DNA of 64,000 bases from Vitellaria paradoxa (GCA_019916065.1 CM034243.1:28546147-28610146); one strand, 5' to 3'. Numbered from the stretch's first letter, positions 1-12,682 are shown. Notes: a model not told the origin generated them from the sequence alone. A program made the numbers and translations.

Positions 1-582
1 CCATTAAAATACACATATATTATAATTTTTTTATTTTTGGCTGTTAGAATAAAAAAAATAAAAAAATGCTATCCAACAAAAACAATTTGAAAATCTATTG
101 TTAATAAAAACTCATTTTCAAAATATGCTTTCATCTAAAAGAAAAATGTATTTTGACAATACGTTTTCAGAATCTCCTTATTTGCCAGTATCCTTAACTT
201 TTTGGTTAACTGTTTTGTATAAGATATTGACTTAAGAAGAAAATGTATTTTTAGGTAATTATAAAATGAGACGCATTTTGAAAATATGTTTTTATGCTAA
301 GTGTTAAAGTACATTTTTGTTAATAATATATCTTTAAATACTTTTTCCTGGACAGTATTTTCTCATATTTTTTCTATTTAAAAGCATAGTTAAAAAAAAT
401 CATGTTTATAGAAGTATCCCAATCACTTTATTTAGAGCACTTTTCTCGTTAAAATTTTTTGTTAGTGTAACATTTTTCTTTTTATTTATTTATTTATTTA
501 AGAATGCATGTGAATATATAAAAAAAATACTTCATCAGCCTCAGCTCAAAAATGGGGAGTAATGGCAATAGTTTCAATGCAG
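1..582 (+). other. AT-rich intron of the phosphatase gene
   Basis: No coding exon is visible. The GNHE-containing exon expected immediately upstream is absent, so this is read as intron, ending in the acceptor TTTCAATGCAG at 572-582. Confidence 0.6.
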
Positions 583-3500
583 GGATTACGCAGATTCTGG
601 GTCAGTCTATGGAACTCCAGACTCAGGTGGAGAATGTGGAATTCCATATGAGACTTATTTCCCAATGCCAACCCCGGAAAAGGACAAGCCATGGTATTCT
701 ATTGAACAAGGGAGTGTTCACTTCACTGTAATTTCCACGGAGCATGATTGGTCAGAAAACTCAGACCAGGTAAAATTGCATATCATACTTGTTGGAACTA
801 AGTGTATTTTTAAAACAACGTGTCTGTCCCATATTGAAAAAAACATGAACATTTGTCTATCTTATAAGTCATTACACTTTAGTGGGCTTGTGAATGTGAG
901 ATCTCGCGCGCCTTGAGCATTAGGCCTTGAGCATATTATTTATGGAGCGTTAATGTGAAAAAAAAAAGGGAGGTCTCGCGCGCCTTGAGCATTAGGCCAA
1001 GGCTCAATGTAATTTGAAAAAACTAATCCGGAAATTAATTAATCAGGTGCGCGTCACGTCTTAGTCGCATTATGCAATTTGAAAAAACTAATCCGGAAAC
1101 TAATTAACTGGGTGCACGTCACGTCTTAGTCGCGTTATGCGAAAAATTCCCATGTTTTGCAAACCTTCCTTTTTGATTTGTACCTCTTAGTCGCGTCTTA
1201 GTCGCGTTATGCGAAAAATTCCTATGTTTTGCAAACCTTCCTTTTTGATTTGCACCGTTATGGAAAATGGTATAAAAACGTATTTGGTTTAAAATAGAAA
1301 TTATTTTCCTATATAAAAATGTATGCTTAAATAATTTGTTTTAATGAATTTATTTTACCGTTTTAATTTTTTCGTTTTCAAAACTTAGCAGTTACACGCT
1401 CCTCTTTTTTGTGTATATATATAGAACTATGTAACTGCTTTTAGATATAGAAAATTCATCTTTTCCTTCTCTATTTTTATCTGCTTTTCCCGAGTTCGAG
1501 CAAGAACCCGAAATTGTGTCTTGTTGTCGACTTTCTTCCGTGCAAAGAAAGCCGAAACAGAAGTGTCATTCTGGGCTGTTTTATCCTGGGGACCGTGTGG
1601 TATTGTTTGAACTGCTTGTACATTCTGGGCAGAGCCGCGAAACGTCTTAAAGAGAGTGACCTAGTCCGCGACTCAACCCAAAAATTCACACAGCAATCAG
1701 TTTGGTAATCTGTTATTTTTATAACAGATATTGAGGTAACATTGTTCTTAATTTTTCAGCTTTGGTTTCAACAATACTCATCACCAGTGTTCAATACAGA
1801 GGGGCAGAAGGGCAATCTAATCGACCCTCTGGTTTTGAAAAGCTATTATAATTTTAATACAAATTTTAAATATCTCTATTAATTTTTAAAGGGTCTAAAT
1901 CTGTTCCTGGGATAGGAATCCTAAAATGAAGTACAATTTTAAGAATTAAAATTATATTTTCAACATTTATATAATGTAATTTTATTCTTAAAGTTATATT
2001 TTAACTTCTGAACATCTATTCCTCTCATATTTTTTTTCAAAACTCCAAACTTTTTCTTTTATATTTAATTTCTCAACACAGTTCCAAAAATTCAAATCTT
2101 GAATTTGCCACTGCTTCTAAAATAGAATTACTCGAAACTCTTATTAAGTAGTTATCTTCTTAATTGATAGTATAACTGGATGAACAAGGACATGGCTTCG
2201 GTTGATCGATCTAGCACTCCATGGTTAATTTTTGCTGGGTAAATGATGAATTTCTACGTTATGTAAATTTTATTATGTATAGTGCTAAATTAATTAATTA
2301 TTCAAATGCCTAACTATTTCCTAGTTGATTTGGATATATATATATATATAATGGTATTGCAGGCACAGGCCTATGTATACTTCCTGTAAAGGGAGTGCCC
2401 TTCTTCCAAGCGCTGACCAAAAGTTTATATATGCCGTGGAGCCACTACTACTTGCCAACAAAGTAATTAACAAATTTTTCTTAATTAAACTCTAATTGAG
2501 GCGTGTTTGGTTTTTCAGTTTTTACAAACTTCTATCAACTTTTACAAATTTTTATCAATTTTATCAACTTTTACCCATTCTTATTTTTCATACGTTTAGT
2601 TTGAAATTTTAAATTTTACTAACTCTTGCTAATTTTTTTCAATTTTGATCAACTTTTACCAACTTTCTAGCAATTTTGCTTACCAAAAAAAAAAAAACTT
2701 TCTAGCAATTTTTTGTTAGTAAACCGTTACAACAGGTAGACAAGATCACATTTAAATGCGTTTAGTTGGAATTTTTAAGTTGTATCAATCAAACGTCAAA
2801 AGATTGAAAGCTAACTTACCCTTCTCCTTTTTTTTTTTTTAACTTTTTTTTTTTACTTCTAAACGCCCCTACGTCGATTTTGGATTATTAATTTACCTAT
2901 GTATATATGTTGGTTGGATTTATGAACTAGGTTGATTTGGTTCTCTTTGGCCATGTTCACAATTATGAGAGGACGTGTGCTGTTTATAAAAATGAATGCA
3001 AGGCCATGCCTAAGAAAGATGGAAATGGAATCGACACATATGATAACACTAACTACAGTGCCCCAGTCCACGCTGTTATTGGAATGGCTGGCTTCACTTT
3101 GGATGAATTTCCAGATACCGTAAGTACACATTGAACTCAACCAACCCGCAGCTTCTATATATGCCTGTCGATATTACTTAGACGATTAATTGGTCTTAGA
3201 GGCAGGTTGAACGATCAAAAGTGGTTAAAAGTTGAAATAAGTGAGAAATATTAGTCACTTTTTGGTGTTTGGAACACCAACTAAAAAGTAACCAAAATAA
3301 TTCATTGGAACAGTGTAAAGCAAGTCGCTGGAATGGTGTAAAATAAGTCGTTCCAACGGTTTTAGTAAAAAATTAATATGAAAAACTAACATATGTTGAA
3401 AAAAGTGAAAAAAAAAAATAAGCAATTCTTTGTAATTTTTTGAAGCTTTTCGTAAAAGTTTGTAAAATTTAAATTTTGAAAATAAACGTACAAAAAAAAG

Positions 3501-6091
3501 CGAAAATAACAAAAATTGATAAAAGTAGATAAATATTTGTAATTTTTTGTAACTTTCGATAATTTTTTACCCAATTAAACAGGGTTTCAATTGTCTTATC
3601 TACATGAATCTCATTTGAGTTGGCAAAGATTAACATGGTGTTTGGTTTACTAAGTTTTACACACACAAAAAATATATATATATATATATATATAACTTTT
3701 ATCATAATTTTTTAACTTTTTCTACTAAACACAAAATTAACTTTTATCAAATTTTATCAATTTTTACCAAATATTCAACAGTACTCAAAAAGCAGTGGCA
3801 TGTATTAACTTGGTGCGCAAAGTTTACCAAACAGACCCTAGGGTCAGGATTGGCCAACCGTGTGATTGGGGAATAGCATTTCTCTATTACAAGTGAATTT
3901 GCATACTTTGGCTGCAGGCTGATACCTGGAGCTTGTCAAGGATTTCTAAATACGGCTATGTGAGAGTGCATACCACAAAGGAAGATTTGAGAGTCGAGGT
4001 CAGCATTCTGCAAAAATTCTTTGCTTTTATGATTATATTTAGCTGTTGAAATTGTCAAATATATCCTCTTAGTCAAAGAAAATATATATTTATCGGTAAA
4101 TACGCAATATTCATATCTTAGGGATTTAGAATTATTTAAATTTATTTAAATTTATAAAAGTTATAGTTCCGCATTGAATAAAAAATTTGAGTTTTAAAGA
4201 GATTTGCAGATATTTGAAGAAAAAAAAAAAAAAAAGGAGCTCCAAATTTTTATACTTTATTATTTTTTACTTATATCATGACTTCACTTTTTGTATAAAA
4301 ATGTCTATCTTGTAAACCACTTTCCAAATTTAACGAGGCTAATTAATTCGTTTAACATGATATTATAGTCTTTTCTTACTGAGCTTCTCATTGAACCTCG
4401 CTCATCATTGAACTTCATCGCCTCACATCATTTTACCCTTCACGAGAGTTGGGTTGTGACCAAAATCCTAGTTCTTACATCGCATGAGCGGATTTGAGTG
4501 AAACCCCAAGTCCTACATCATCGCTTCACATCACTCTATCGTTCACGTGTGTTGGATTGTGACTGAAATCCTAATTCTTACATTGCATGAGTGGAGTTGA
4601 GTGAAATCCCAAGCCCTACGTACATTATCTGTATGATGACTTCACTTTCAATGGCAAAAAAAAAAAAAAAAAGAAAAATCATTCAACAACTTTCACCTTG
4701 TAAGCTGATTTTCAGATTTGAGTTACGTCCATGGTTTCTTCGGACACGCACAAGCTAGCTTGCACTTCTCTAGGAAGATCAATCATTGAACCATAGAAAA
4801 CTGTAACACGATTTACTTCCGCTTTAGTTAAAGCATCCGATGTCAAGTTCTCTTCTGTTTAAATATGCCCAATATCAACCTCTATAAAATCTAAAAGCTC
4901 GCAGCTTTGAAAACCTGAATGGAGGACAAGAGCCTTTACACAGCCAATTAAGTAAAAGCAATGAATCAAATTGACTTTGTTAATACCTACTTGATAATAA
5001 ACTGGAAAACTATTAATTAAGCAACCCTTTGTCACTACCTAGTTCATGATAAACCAGCAAACCCAATATAAATGGGATCTAACCCAAAAAATCGATCTAT
5101 TAGATAAATGTGACACTTGTATGTACAGAACACTTTACTTACCAAAAAAAAATGTACAGAACACTTCACAACATCTCAGTCAAGTAATATGAGACGAAAG
5201 TATGAACAGTGACCTTCCATAATCGTCCGCATTATTACCTCCCCCTCACAGACACGTCTCGTGTGATCTCACATCTTTCCCACTTAAGTCTGCATTTTCT
5301 ACTTAGGTCTGCACTAATATCAAATTGATGCAAATGGGCTCTAATCTAAATGACCGATCTATTAGGTAAATGTGACACTTGCATATATAAGGCACTTTAC
5401 AACTTCTCACCTAAATAATGTGGGATGAAAGTATGAACAATCACCTTCCACTAGAGGATCGCCTACGTCAAAACCATTAAGAAGCCCTTGAATTCCGATA
5501 TAAATCATGTAACTCCTAGTGCTGGAACTGATCACTTCTGTAAATAGATCATCGGTTGGAGTCTTTCCCCATGCTAACTCTTTACGTTATACTTTCCCTT
5601 CCAAGAATGGCAAGATTGATTTCCAAAGCCAAAAACATTGCAGAAATAACTCTTGGTGTGACTAGTGCCAAGCAAGAGACTAATAGATTCACAAATAGAA
5701 GGAATACAAACAGTTGCATCTTGAAGCCATAGCAATATATACCGCGCAATTCTTCAAGTTTCATCAGCAGGAATAGTACATTTCCATAGTACATCTCAAA
5801 AGGCACTTTGTAGGAATAAAAGATTGCCAGACAAGATTGGCCATAAGCCATTCATCATCCCTCTCCCTAACTCTAATAAGGTCCCCATCTGATTTTATAG
5901 TAAATTCACCGTCACAATTTTATCTTTCAATAGACATTAGACAGCATTCCATAAGAATTGTGTGTGTTAATTTCCATAAGTCTTAAATATACAATTGGTT
6001 TGATTAGAATTGTGTGTTAACATTCTTTTTGCAGTTTGTGAATGCAAATACAACAGAGGTTGAAGATAACTTCAGAATCACCAAAAGTTAA
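583..6091 (+). CDS. PAP27-like: Purple acid phosphatase (PAP27/PAP24 type), 3' six exons, 5' end outside window
   Basis: Purple acid phosphatases are secreted or vacuolar binuclear-metal phosphoesterases; this subgroup is often annotated as nucleotide pyrophosphatase/phosphodiesterase or probable inactive PAP. Exons read from splice sites and frame: 583-769, 2171-2238, 2363-2462, 2931-3119, 3918-3998, 6035-6091 (stop TAA). All junctions are GT-AG and phases match, giving about 226 residues with no break. Visible motifs: RDYADSGSVYGTPDSGGEC just after where the GNHE metal motif should end, STEHDW, WLIFAGHRPMY (His ligand motif) and LVLFGHVHNYER (the GHxH motif). The C-terminus EFVNANTTEVEDNFRIT is the usual PAP end. 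The exon starting at 583 uses the third base of an Arg codon, so at least one further exon, with the GDxxY and GNHE motifs, must lie upstream. The introns of 1.4, 0.8 and 2.0 kb carry repeats. Family assignment is sure; the exact PAP number is from memory of the family. Confidence 0.93.
895..1706 (+). mobile_element. LTR-like insert in phosphatase intron (probably Ty1/copia-type)
   Basis: This block has higher GC than the flanking intron. It starts with short direct repeats (902-1258), is followed by TATA-like stretches near 1270 and 1413, and then by a 300-bp GC-richer segment ending in CCGCGACTCAACCC at about 1667-1680. That order (repeated U3, TATA, R/U5) fits a plant LTR. Neither edge nor a target duplication could be fixed, and the primer-binding motif TGGTATCAGAGC is not seen after it, so a solo LTR is most likely. 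The short ORF inside is not convincing as a protein. Confidence 0.45.
902..1258 (+). repeat. Array of short tandem direct repeats
   Basis: Three unit types follow one another. A 25-bp unit containing CGCGCGCCTTGAGCATTAGG occurs at 902 and 974 (period 72). A unit of about 63 bp beginning TTTGAAAAAACTAATCCGG occurs near 1013 and 1076. A unit containing TTATGCGAAAAATTCC and GCAAACCTTCC occurs near 1135 and 1207 (period 72). They resemble enhancer repeats in the U3 of plant retrotransposon LTRs. Confidence 0.7.
2499..2870. mobile_element. MITE-like element in phosphatase intron
   Basis: The left edge GGCGTGTTTGG and the right edge CTAAACGCCCC form short imperfect terminal inverted repeats. The interior is made of variants of TTTTACCAACTTTTATCAA. 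It lies in the intron before the GHVH exon. The ends are imperfect and no clear target duplication is visible. Confidence 0.4.
3635..3838. mobile_element. MITE-like element in phosphatase intron
   Basis: The left end GGTGTTTGGTTTACTAAG matches the reverse complement of the right end (GGTCTGTTTGGTAAACTT) with few mismatches. The interior is AT-rich with a (TA)n run. It resembles the GTTTGG-ended MITEs found elsewhere in the window. Confidence 0.5.
4421..4619 (+). repeat. Tandem duplication, about 100-bp unit
   Basis: The two units, 4421-4516 and 4522-4619, share TTGGRTTGTGACYRAAATCC and the following CTTACATYGCATGAG segment, with about 15% divergence. They lie in the last intron of the phosphatase gene. 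Confidence 0.7.
5061..5450 (+). repeat. Pair of direct repeats about 150 bp each
   Basis: Copies at about 5061-5219 and 5322-5450 share AAATGGGMTCTAAYC, CGATCTATTAG, AAATGTGACACTTG and GAAAGTATGAACA. About 100 bp of unrelated CT-rich sequence lies between them. They lie in the last phosphatase intron and are probably a dispersed plant repeat; the family was not identified. Confidence 0.6.
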
Positions 6092-6108
6092 CAAGCGCCA
6101 GACGCCAC

Positions 6109-6110
<2 letters not shown>

Positions 6111-6137
<27 letters not shown>
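6111..6137 (+). repeat. (GA)n microsatellite in phosphatase 3' UTR
   Basis: A run of about thirteen AG dinucleotides starts 20 bases after the stop codon, so it probably lies in the 3' untranslated region. Confidence 0.85.
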
Positions 6138-6139
<2 letters not shown>

Positions 6140-6899
6140 AATCATTTCTTAAATGTTTTCGCTTAATGAAATTACAGAAGTTAAAACGCAATAATGACTG
6201 TTTATTTCCGTATTGAGCTTTTATAAAGTTGTACAATAACTTATATTATTAATTTTCGGTCAAACTTTATATATATATATATATTTACTTTATGCATTCA
6301 TCAACTTCAAACAATAATATTACTGATTTGTTGTGCCCTTTGTTTAAAATCCTAGTCACAAAATGAATCTGACAATGTATATGGAATTAATTTAATAGTA
6401 ATTTCTTTCATTTTGCAGCTTTGGAAATGGATGAGAGTCCATAAGAGTAAAGTAGAGAACATAGCCGTGGCAAGACTTGAACTTGGATCTCTTAATACTA
6501 ATTAACACTCTTATACATTGTTAACTAATAAATTATTATGACAACTTAAGAATTTTCGGAAATTAAACCAAGGACGGGGTTATGTAAAAATTTAATAAAC
6601 TATAAAATAAAAATTATAGAATATAAATATGCAAAAGTTATGTAAATAAATAAATTTGATAAATCTTTAGGAGACATAGGGTTTAAAAATAAAATAGACT
6701 GGGTTATAAAAAAATTAAAATGAGTTATATTTGAAAAAAATAATTTAAATTATATAATTTTTTTTTTTAGACCAGGCTACTTAGGTGCCCCCGAGTGGTA
6801 TTAACAATCTATCCAAGCTAACTTGACATTTTTAACACCCTTTGAAAACCGAATCATTTACTGTTCATGATGTCTGTGACTATATAATTGTTTTGCGAA
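6138..6899. other. AT-rich spacer downstream of the phosphatase
   Basis: No gene is seen. The poly(A) site probably lies in the first 150 bases, but no canonical AATAAA signal stands out. Confidence 0.4.
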
Positions 6900-7290
6900 T
6901 AAATAGACAAACATAGGGCATCAAAATAGTATTCGTTCCCCGTTCCGCTGGTTTATTAAGAAAGGAATACCAAATCATAAAAAGATAACCTGAGCATTGA
7001 GATTAGGAATCTCAATGAAACGGGTACGCGAGAGTACTTGATTTGATCAAATCCAATAAAAATCTGTTAAAAAACTCTAATAAAATTAGGACATGTTTGA
7101 AATTGAAATTTAATACCCGTTTGTATTTGAGACGAGTTTAGAATTTGTCTATAGGATACCAAGTAACTAATATTTGGTACCCATTTATATTTATAGGGTA
7201 TCCGATACCCAGATCCATAGGACAACTGCTAAATTCCTGTTTAATATAATATAATATAATATAATATACATTTATATATTTATAATTTTA
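6900..7290 (+). repeat. Dispersed repeat, copy 1 (inverted partner at 14700-14990)
   Basis: It contains GAAATTGAAATTTAATAC, GAGTTTAGAATTT, GATACCAAGTA and a TATAATATAAT run. The reverse complement of 14700-14990 shows the same blocks in the same order. The GGTACCC/GGTATCC-rich style recalls hAT-related plant repeats, but the family is not established. Confidence 0.5.
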
Positions 7291-8599
7291 TTCCTAAAAT
7301 AAAATTACTTAAATTTAAAGTAGGGTCACTTATGAAATTTTATTTTTTGCCCTAGGTATATTTATTATTTATCATTTTGTTGTGCAACCTTCAAATACGA
7401 TTCAAACCCTCTCCTCCTAGTCTCACTCTTTAGTTGAAGCCACTAAACTCTCTTCTGTGTAATTGTGTTCTGTTTTATACTCCACGTCGCATAAAATTAA
7501 TGCCACGTGAAGTATCCACGCCGTCATTATCATCACTTGGCTGTCGCTGTATATTCTGGGATTTTCTTAAGGAACATAAAAAAAGAGTACAGTTTGAGTT
7601 TGATAACATTATTATGATTTTTTTTTCTTCTTTTAGTCTAATTTAAGTAATCTTCTTATTTTGTAGCTTAACATTGTAGATTTTTGAGAAGTAGTTTCTA
7701 AACTTATTTACAGAATCACCAAAATTTTATTATTTTTTAGTTTTTTTTTTAATTTGTAATTTTGTTGAATACTTTTATTTTTACTTTGTTTAAATGTAAA
7801 ACAATGAATTTTTGTTAGAAATGTTAGAATTTGTTTACGTTTAGTTTTCTTTATAATTGTTTTGCTAATGGATTTGACCAAAAAAAAAAAAAGGTATGCA
7901 GGCAATATAATTAATAGTTATGTGTAAAATTTAATTAAGTTTCGCGAGTTAGGGACGGGCTTAGGGGTTCGGGACGGGTTTATAGGTTCGGGATAAGACC
8001 GGTTTGAATTTCAAATAAAAAAATAAACAGGTTTAGAACGATAATAGTAAGTAAAAAAATAAACAGATTTAATAATGAGATTTACTAATTGGACAAATAT
8101 TCTACCAGTTTATATTCCTAATTAAGATTCTTTTATGCTAGGGAGGGGGGAGAATAACTAAATCCTAAGTATAGTTAAAGTGGGATACAAATATAAAAAT
8201 GACTTTAATATCACCCAATTAACAAACCCAATGAAAAAAAAAAAAACCTAAAAAATTTTTTTTGGGTAAATTCATGTTAATTCCAATTTGTTACCACGTA
8301 TAACAACAGTGAGATCTGAGCAAAAGATTTTTTTTGGTTAATAAATCAATTTTTGATGTTTTAAATATGGAAAATCAAGTTCTAAAATTTTAAGTCTTAG
8401 GAAATCCAAGCGTTTAACATATCAAGTTAAAGATTTTGCTAACAATTGAAAAAAAATTCTAAGTATTCACTATGCTAGAATTTTAAACTTGTCGAATACA
8501 AATCAAGAATTATACAGAAGAAATTCTTTTTGTCAAAGTATTAAAACAACAGTTCAAATCATTTAAAAATATATATATATAGAATTAAAATATAACAGT
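7291..8599. other. AT-rich spacer
   Basis: No gene is supported; the ORF near 7434 lacks any recognisable domain. A GGGACGGG/GGTTCGGG-rich patch at 7940-8010 resembles a decayed dispersed repeat. Confidence 0.4.
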
Positions 8600-9120
8600 T
8601 TTGCATTAGTAAAAATAAAACTTGTAATGATTCAGAATTGGTTTCCATTCTAGTGTAAGTTAGAGTTTAATTACAACTCATGAAAGATTAAAAATTAATA
8701 TGAGAGGAGCAAGAGACAACAAGCCTTAGGATCTCATAAGGTAATCTATTTATAAACTTATGCAATTCTTAGGTTGAATTAGAAGAAAATAGGGACTCAA
8801 AACCACTTAGGAGACTCATTTTTTTAACCTCTGGTTCAACCGACATAGCCTATGGTTCGAACCAACATGGACAATGAGTACAATTCCAAAAATATTGCAA
8901 TATGGTTTGAACTATCTTTCCTCTAGTTTGAACCAAAACAGCCAGTACACTAAATTTTGTAACAACATCCTAGATCCAACTTCGGTCGTAGTTTTGATCC
9001 TCAAATGTCAGAAGATTGTACCCAAGAATAGTAAGTATATACAAGAAATCTCATCCTGGAGGTACCAAAATGAATATAAAGTCCTTCAAAATGGTATATC
9101 TATAACAAAATAAAACTTAG
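8600..9120 (-). mobile_element. Copia-type LTR-like remnant, minus strand
   Basis: Read on the minus strand, it contains alternating GGTTCGAACC / GGTTGAACCAGAGG motifs, then TATAAATAGAT (near 8750) and a transcript-start-like region. This layout is common in plant Ty1/copia LTRs. No partner LTR, primer-binding site or coding domain is attached, so it is read as a solo or truncated LTR. Edges are approximate. Confidence 0.4.
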
Positions 9121-10599
9121 AAAACTAGTGTCCTTGACTGAATCCGAAAATTAATAATAGAACTTACAACAAAATACGTAGGAGAGTGAGCACATTTTAC
9201 TAGTGCCTACTGTCAACAAGTAAACATAAAATGTATCCTGTAGAATCCTCTTAAGTAAGCATAAAATATATATTTATATTAATTGAACTATCTCAGTAGA
9301 TAACAAAATAATAATCACAGCCATAGTCAATTTTCATCTCATCTCATTTAATCAATATGACATTTCTTAGTCATCTTATACAATTAATGTCAAAAAACTA
9401 TATACATATATATATGTGGTTTAGATATTCTGGCAAGTAAGTCTATGGTCACACAACCCAACGTAAGCTGCACATATAATGTTTGCCTCATATGACCATA
9501 GTCATTGAGTGAACCACGAGAATTCACATTTGCTGTATGAGCTAAGCCTCAGGAGTGAAAATATATACTAATTGGCATCTACTTCAGTTTGTAAGTTACT
9601 AATCTACTGCATGAGAGTCACTAATCCCTATAAAGATTTCAGAATTTTTAATCCTTAGGTATAGACATACCTATATTTATAATTTCTCTATACCCAAAAC
9701 TCAAAATCATTACTCATTGTTTACATACATATATATTGTTATTTAGATATACTCAACCAATCCATAATTAGATCAATACTTATCAACCAGTATTAGCCTA
9801 ATATTCATTTAATTTTTTATTTATTATATGAGTAATCAATATATGCTAAATCAGCCAGTCCAACTCATCAATAGATTTAACCAAAATATACATAATCCTT
9901 AAAAGGAAATGAAGCAAAATTGATAAAGGTCAAAATTAATCATGTGATGGGAAGACACAAGCATGTTCACAACATGGAAAAATAGTCAAGCATGGGTAAA
10001 AGAATAACCTCCGATACACGAGACTACTTGGTCCAAAGGTATATGCACAAGGAGAAACCTCAAGTGTGCACGAGCCAAACTTTTCCTGTCATGCGCTTGA
10101 TGTGCATCATACCATGTGCACAGGATCATTTGTAGCTAATGTGTGCACAAGACCTAGCCTCACATGCATGTGATAGAGCCCTAGTTTCAAGTGTTCATCT
10201 TTCATAGTTTTTAGGTTTGCCATACCATTTTCTTTTCGTCCATTTCCATAACACAGTTCGTCTATTCAAGTCTTATAGGTATAATACATGCTATCAATGC
10301 TTCTAAAAAACATTTATACCTTAATTTGTAAAAACGAATAAGAATTTAAAAGAATGGGTTTGTTTTTATCTTTTTTTTTTTATATGCACACACACGTATA
10401 TATGTTTACTAATTTACATTCTTCGATTCCACCAAATCTTAACATATATATCTTCAACGGTTTAAATATAATTGCAAAAAAAAATCTTTACACATGCATT
10501 CATGATGACAAAAAGAAAAACTCCTACTTCAAACCAAACTGGAGAAAAGATTAGGAAAGAAAATATGACAATGACAAGAAATGGTGCTCGATGAAACGA
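9121..10599. other. Unassigned spacer with possible retrotransposon-derived sequence
   Basis: No gene is seen. The stretch at 9410-9610 (CAAGTAAGTCTATGGTCACA, TTTGTAAGTTACTAATC) and the GTGCACA-rich stretch at 10040-10160 look like decayed LTR or leader sequence, but I cannot place them in a family. Confidence 0.3.
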
Positions 10600-11120
10600 T
10601 TCAGATTCCACACTATGTTGTGGGCTGGGGAAAGAGTTGCTCTGCGAAGCTGGGCCGCTTATTCTGCTCCCTCTTATATAAGTTCATTTCTGATTCAATT
10701 CTTCCTACCTCTGAGCACTGAGCATAAGTCGGGGCTTAAGTAAGGAGATGATTTGCACATGCAATGGATAGTGGAAGGGTAAAAAAGCAGAAGTCTAACC
10801 CATTGGCAAGCAATCATGTTTTTCACAGGATTTCTCGTTACTCATGTCAGCATTCTCACTTCTGATATCTCCAGGTGTTGTCACCAATAACCTTCCCCGA
10901 TTGACAGAACGTCCCGCTGTGCATACACGAAATTCAATCTATAAATGATAGAAAAATAAGCCAATCTGTATTTCATTCATCCGCTCGTGCGTGGCACTCC
11001 TTGCTCGCGAAGCAATTCGACATAACTTTTATAGATTCTACCAAGGCGATACGCGGGTTCGGGCTTCTCCTTCGTGAATTGCTTCAATCACTTGTTCGAC
11101 ACGACTTTTTACTTTCCATA
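10600..11120. other. GC-richer island, possibly organelle-derived
   Basis: Composition rises to roughly 45% GC against about 30% around it, with CpG-containing stretches such as GGCGATACGCGGGTTCGGGC near 11045. No intact ORF, tRNA or rRNA is visible. The style resembles plant mitochondrial intergenic DNA (a nuclear organelle insert), but this is an inference from composition only. Confidence 0.3.
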
Positions 11121-11334
11121 AAACAAAGAAATTGGAACACCAAGAAACATACTAAACCTTTAGACCAGACTAAGAAACACCAACAAACACAAACTTAGCT
11201 CTAAACCCCGCACAACACCCATTAGCTCATAGAACTCTCAACAATGAAGACAATGGAGATGATTATCCAAAAGTTAGGAGACGTATCTTAATGGGTTCAG
11301 TTGAATATTGCTGCAATTAAAAAAAAAACTAGGA

Positions 11335-11790
11335 AATCCATCTCTTATATTGGAGAATTAACTTTTCTCATGAGCCGATATGGGATAACTTCTAATAGTC
11401 TCCTCACGCTAGCCCACATGGATATAGATACAATGTGGACTGTAGTAAGACTTAGTTGAAAACCCACTGTTAGGCCCCCTCATGCTAACCCGCATAGATG
11501 TATGCACTATGTGGACTGTGGTGAGACCCAGTTAAAAACTCGCACTGATACCATATTAAAGAAGCTTAGCAACACATAACAATAGGGATCTCAACCTTAA
11601 AACTCAGGTGTTAAGGTAAGGGAAGTGTATCTCTTATATGAAAGAATTAACTTTTCATGTGGGCTGATGTGAAAAAACTTCTAACAGCCCCCCTCATGTT
11701 AGCTCGCATGGACATAGGCACAGCTTAAACTATAGTAAGACCTAGTTGAAACCTCGCTCTAATATTATGTAAAGAAAGTCTGACTACATA
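11335..11790 (+). repeat. Dispersed repeat, two adjacent copies
   Basis: Copies at about 11335-11575 and 11590-11790 share a TCTCTTATATKRRAGAATTAAC segment, a GATRTG segment, CATGGAYATAGRYACA and AGTAAGACYTAGTTGAAA. A third diverged copy lies at 44427-44750. The end GCACTGATACCAT near 11541 is complementary to a TGGTATCAGTGC motif, like the tRNA-Met primer-binding site of LTR elements, suggesting a retroelement or tRNA-derived origin. Confidence 0.6.
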
Positions 11791-12219
11791 TAAAGGGAAG
11801 GGTCCAATCCTTAATACCTAGGTGTTATTTTTAAGGTCTATACTCTTATGTGTTACTGGGCTTCTTTACAGTGTTGGTGTATTAGGGTGAGATATAGAGA
11901 GAGTCATAATTGAATTCTAAATACATGTTTTGTACCCAATCTAAATTATTATGGATTTTTGAGGATATAAGGAACCCCAAAATCATCATCAAGCCTAATG
12001 AGAATGCATTTTTATATTAAAATGATATTTATTTACATGATTGAGCATATTATGTGCATGGAGCTGGGGTTGCATCAACCTATTTTATGTTATGATTATT
12101 AATTAGCCGAGAGTGCTATATTTATATTATGGTGTACCGAGACATGGGTTATATCTATGGACGAGATCTATAATTTGAGAAAAATAATAAAATAGATTTT
12201 GCAAATACCAAATATCCCC

Positions 12220-12682
12220 AGTCGATATATATGACTAGAGTTTAGTCATTTGGAGTTGAAACATTAATTATAAGATATGATTATGAGATTTTCTCTAGAC
12301 TGTAGCCAGACTCTACTTGAGCTAAGCAGATGCCTGACTAGAGGTGTAACACGATCCCCTAACAAAATGGGCAGGGGTGTAATACAATTTCAATGAGTCT
12401 TACATCGATGGGAGTGTAACACGGTTCCCCACTCACTTTATACAAATATTACAGTCGATATATATGACTAGAGTTTAGTCATTTGGAGTTGAAACATTAA
12501 TTATGAGATATGATTATGAGATTTTCTTCAGACTGTAGCTAGACCCTACTTGAGCTAAACAGATGCCTGACTAGGAGTGTAACACGATCCCCTGACAAAA
12601 AGGGCAAGGGTGTAATACAATTTCCATGAGTCTTACACTGGTGGGGGTGTAACACGGTTCCCCACTCACTTTATATATATAT
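12220..12682 (+). repeat. Tandem duplication, 232-bp unit
   Basis: Copies 12220-12451 and 12452-12682 are nearly identical, differing at a handful of positions. Landmarks in both are GTCGATATATATGACTAGAG at the start and TAACACGGTTCCCCACTCAC near the end. The unit has no ORF. Together with 12683-13400 it looks like part of a Ty3/gypsy LTR. Confidence 0.85.

Noticed and set aside
1477..1708. 64-70-aa ORFs at the end of the LTR-like insert
   Set aside because: No known protein; open on both strands by chance in GC-richer LTR sequence.
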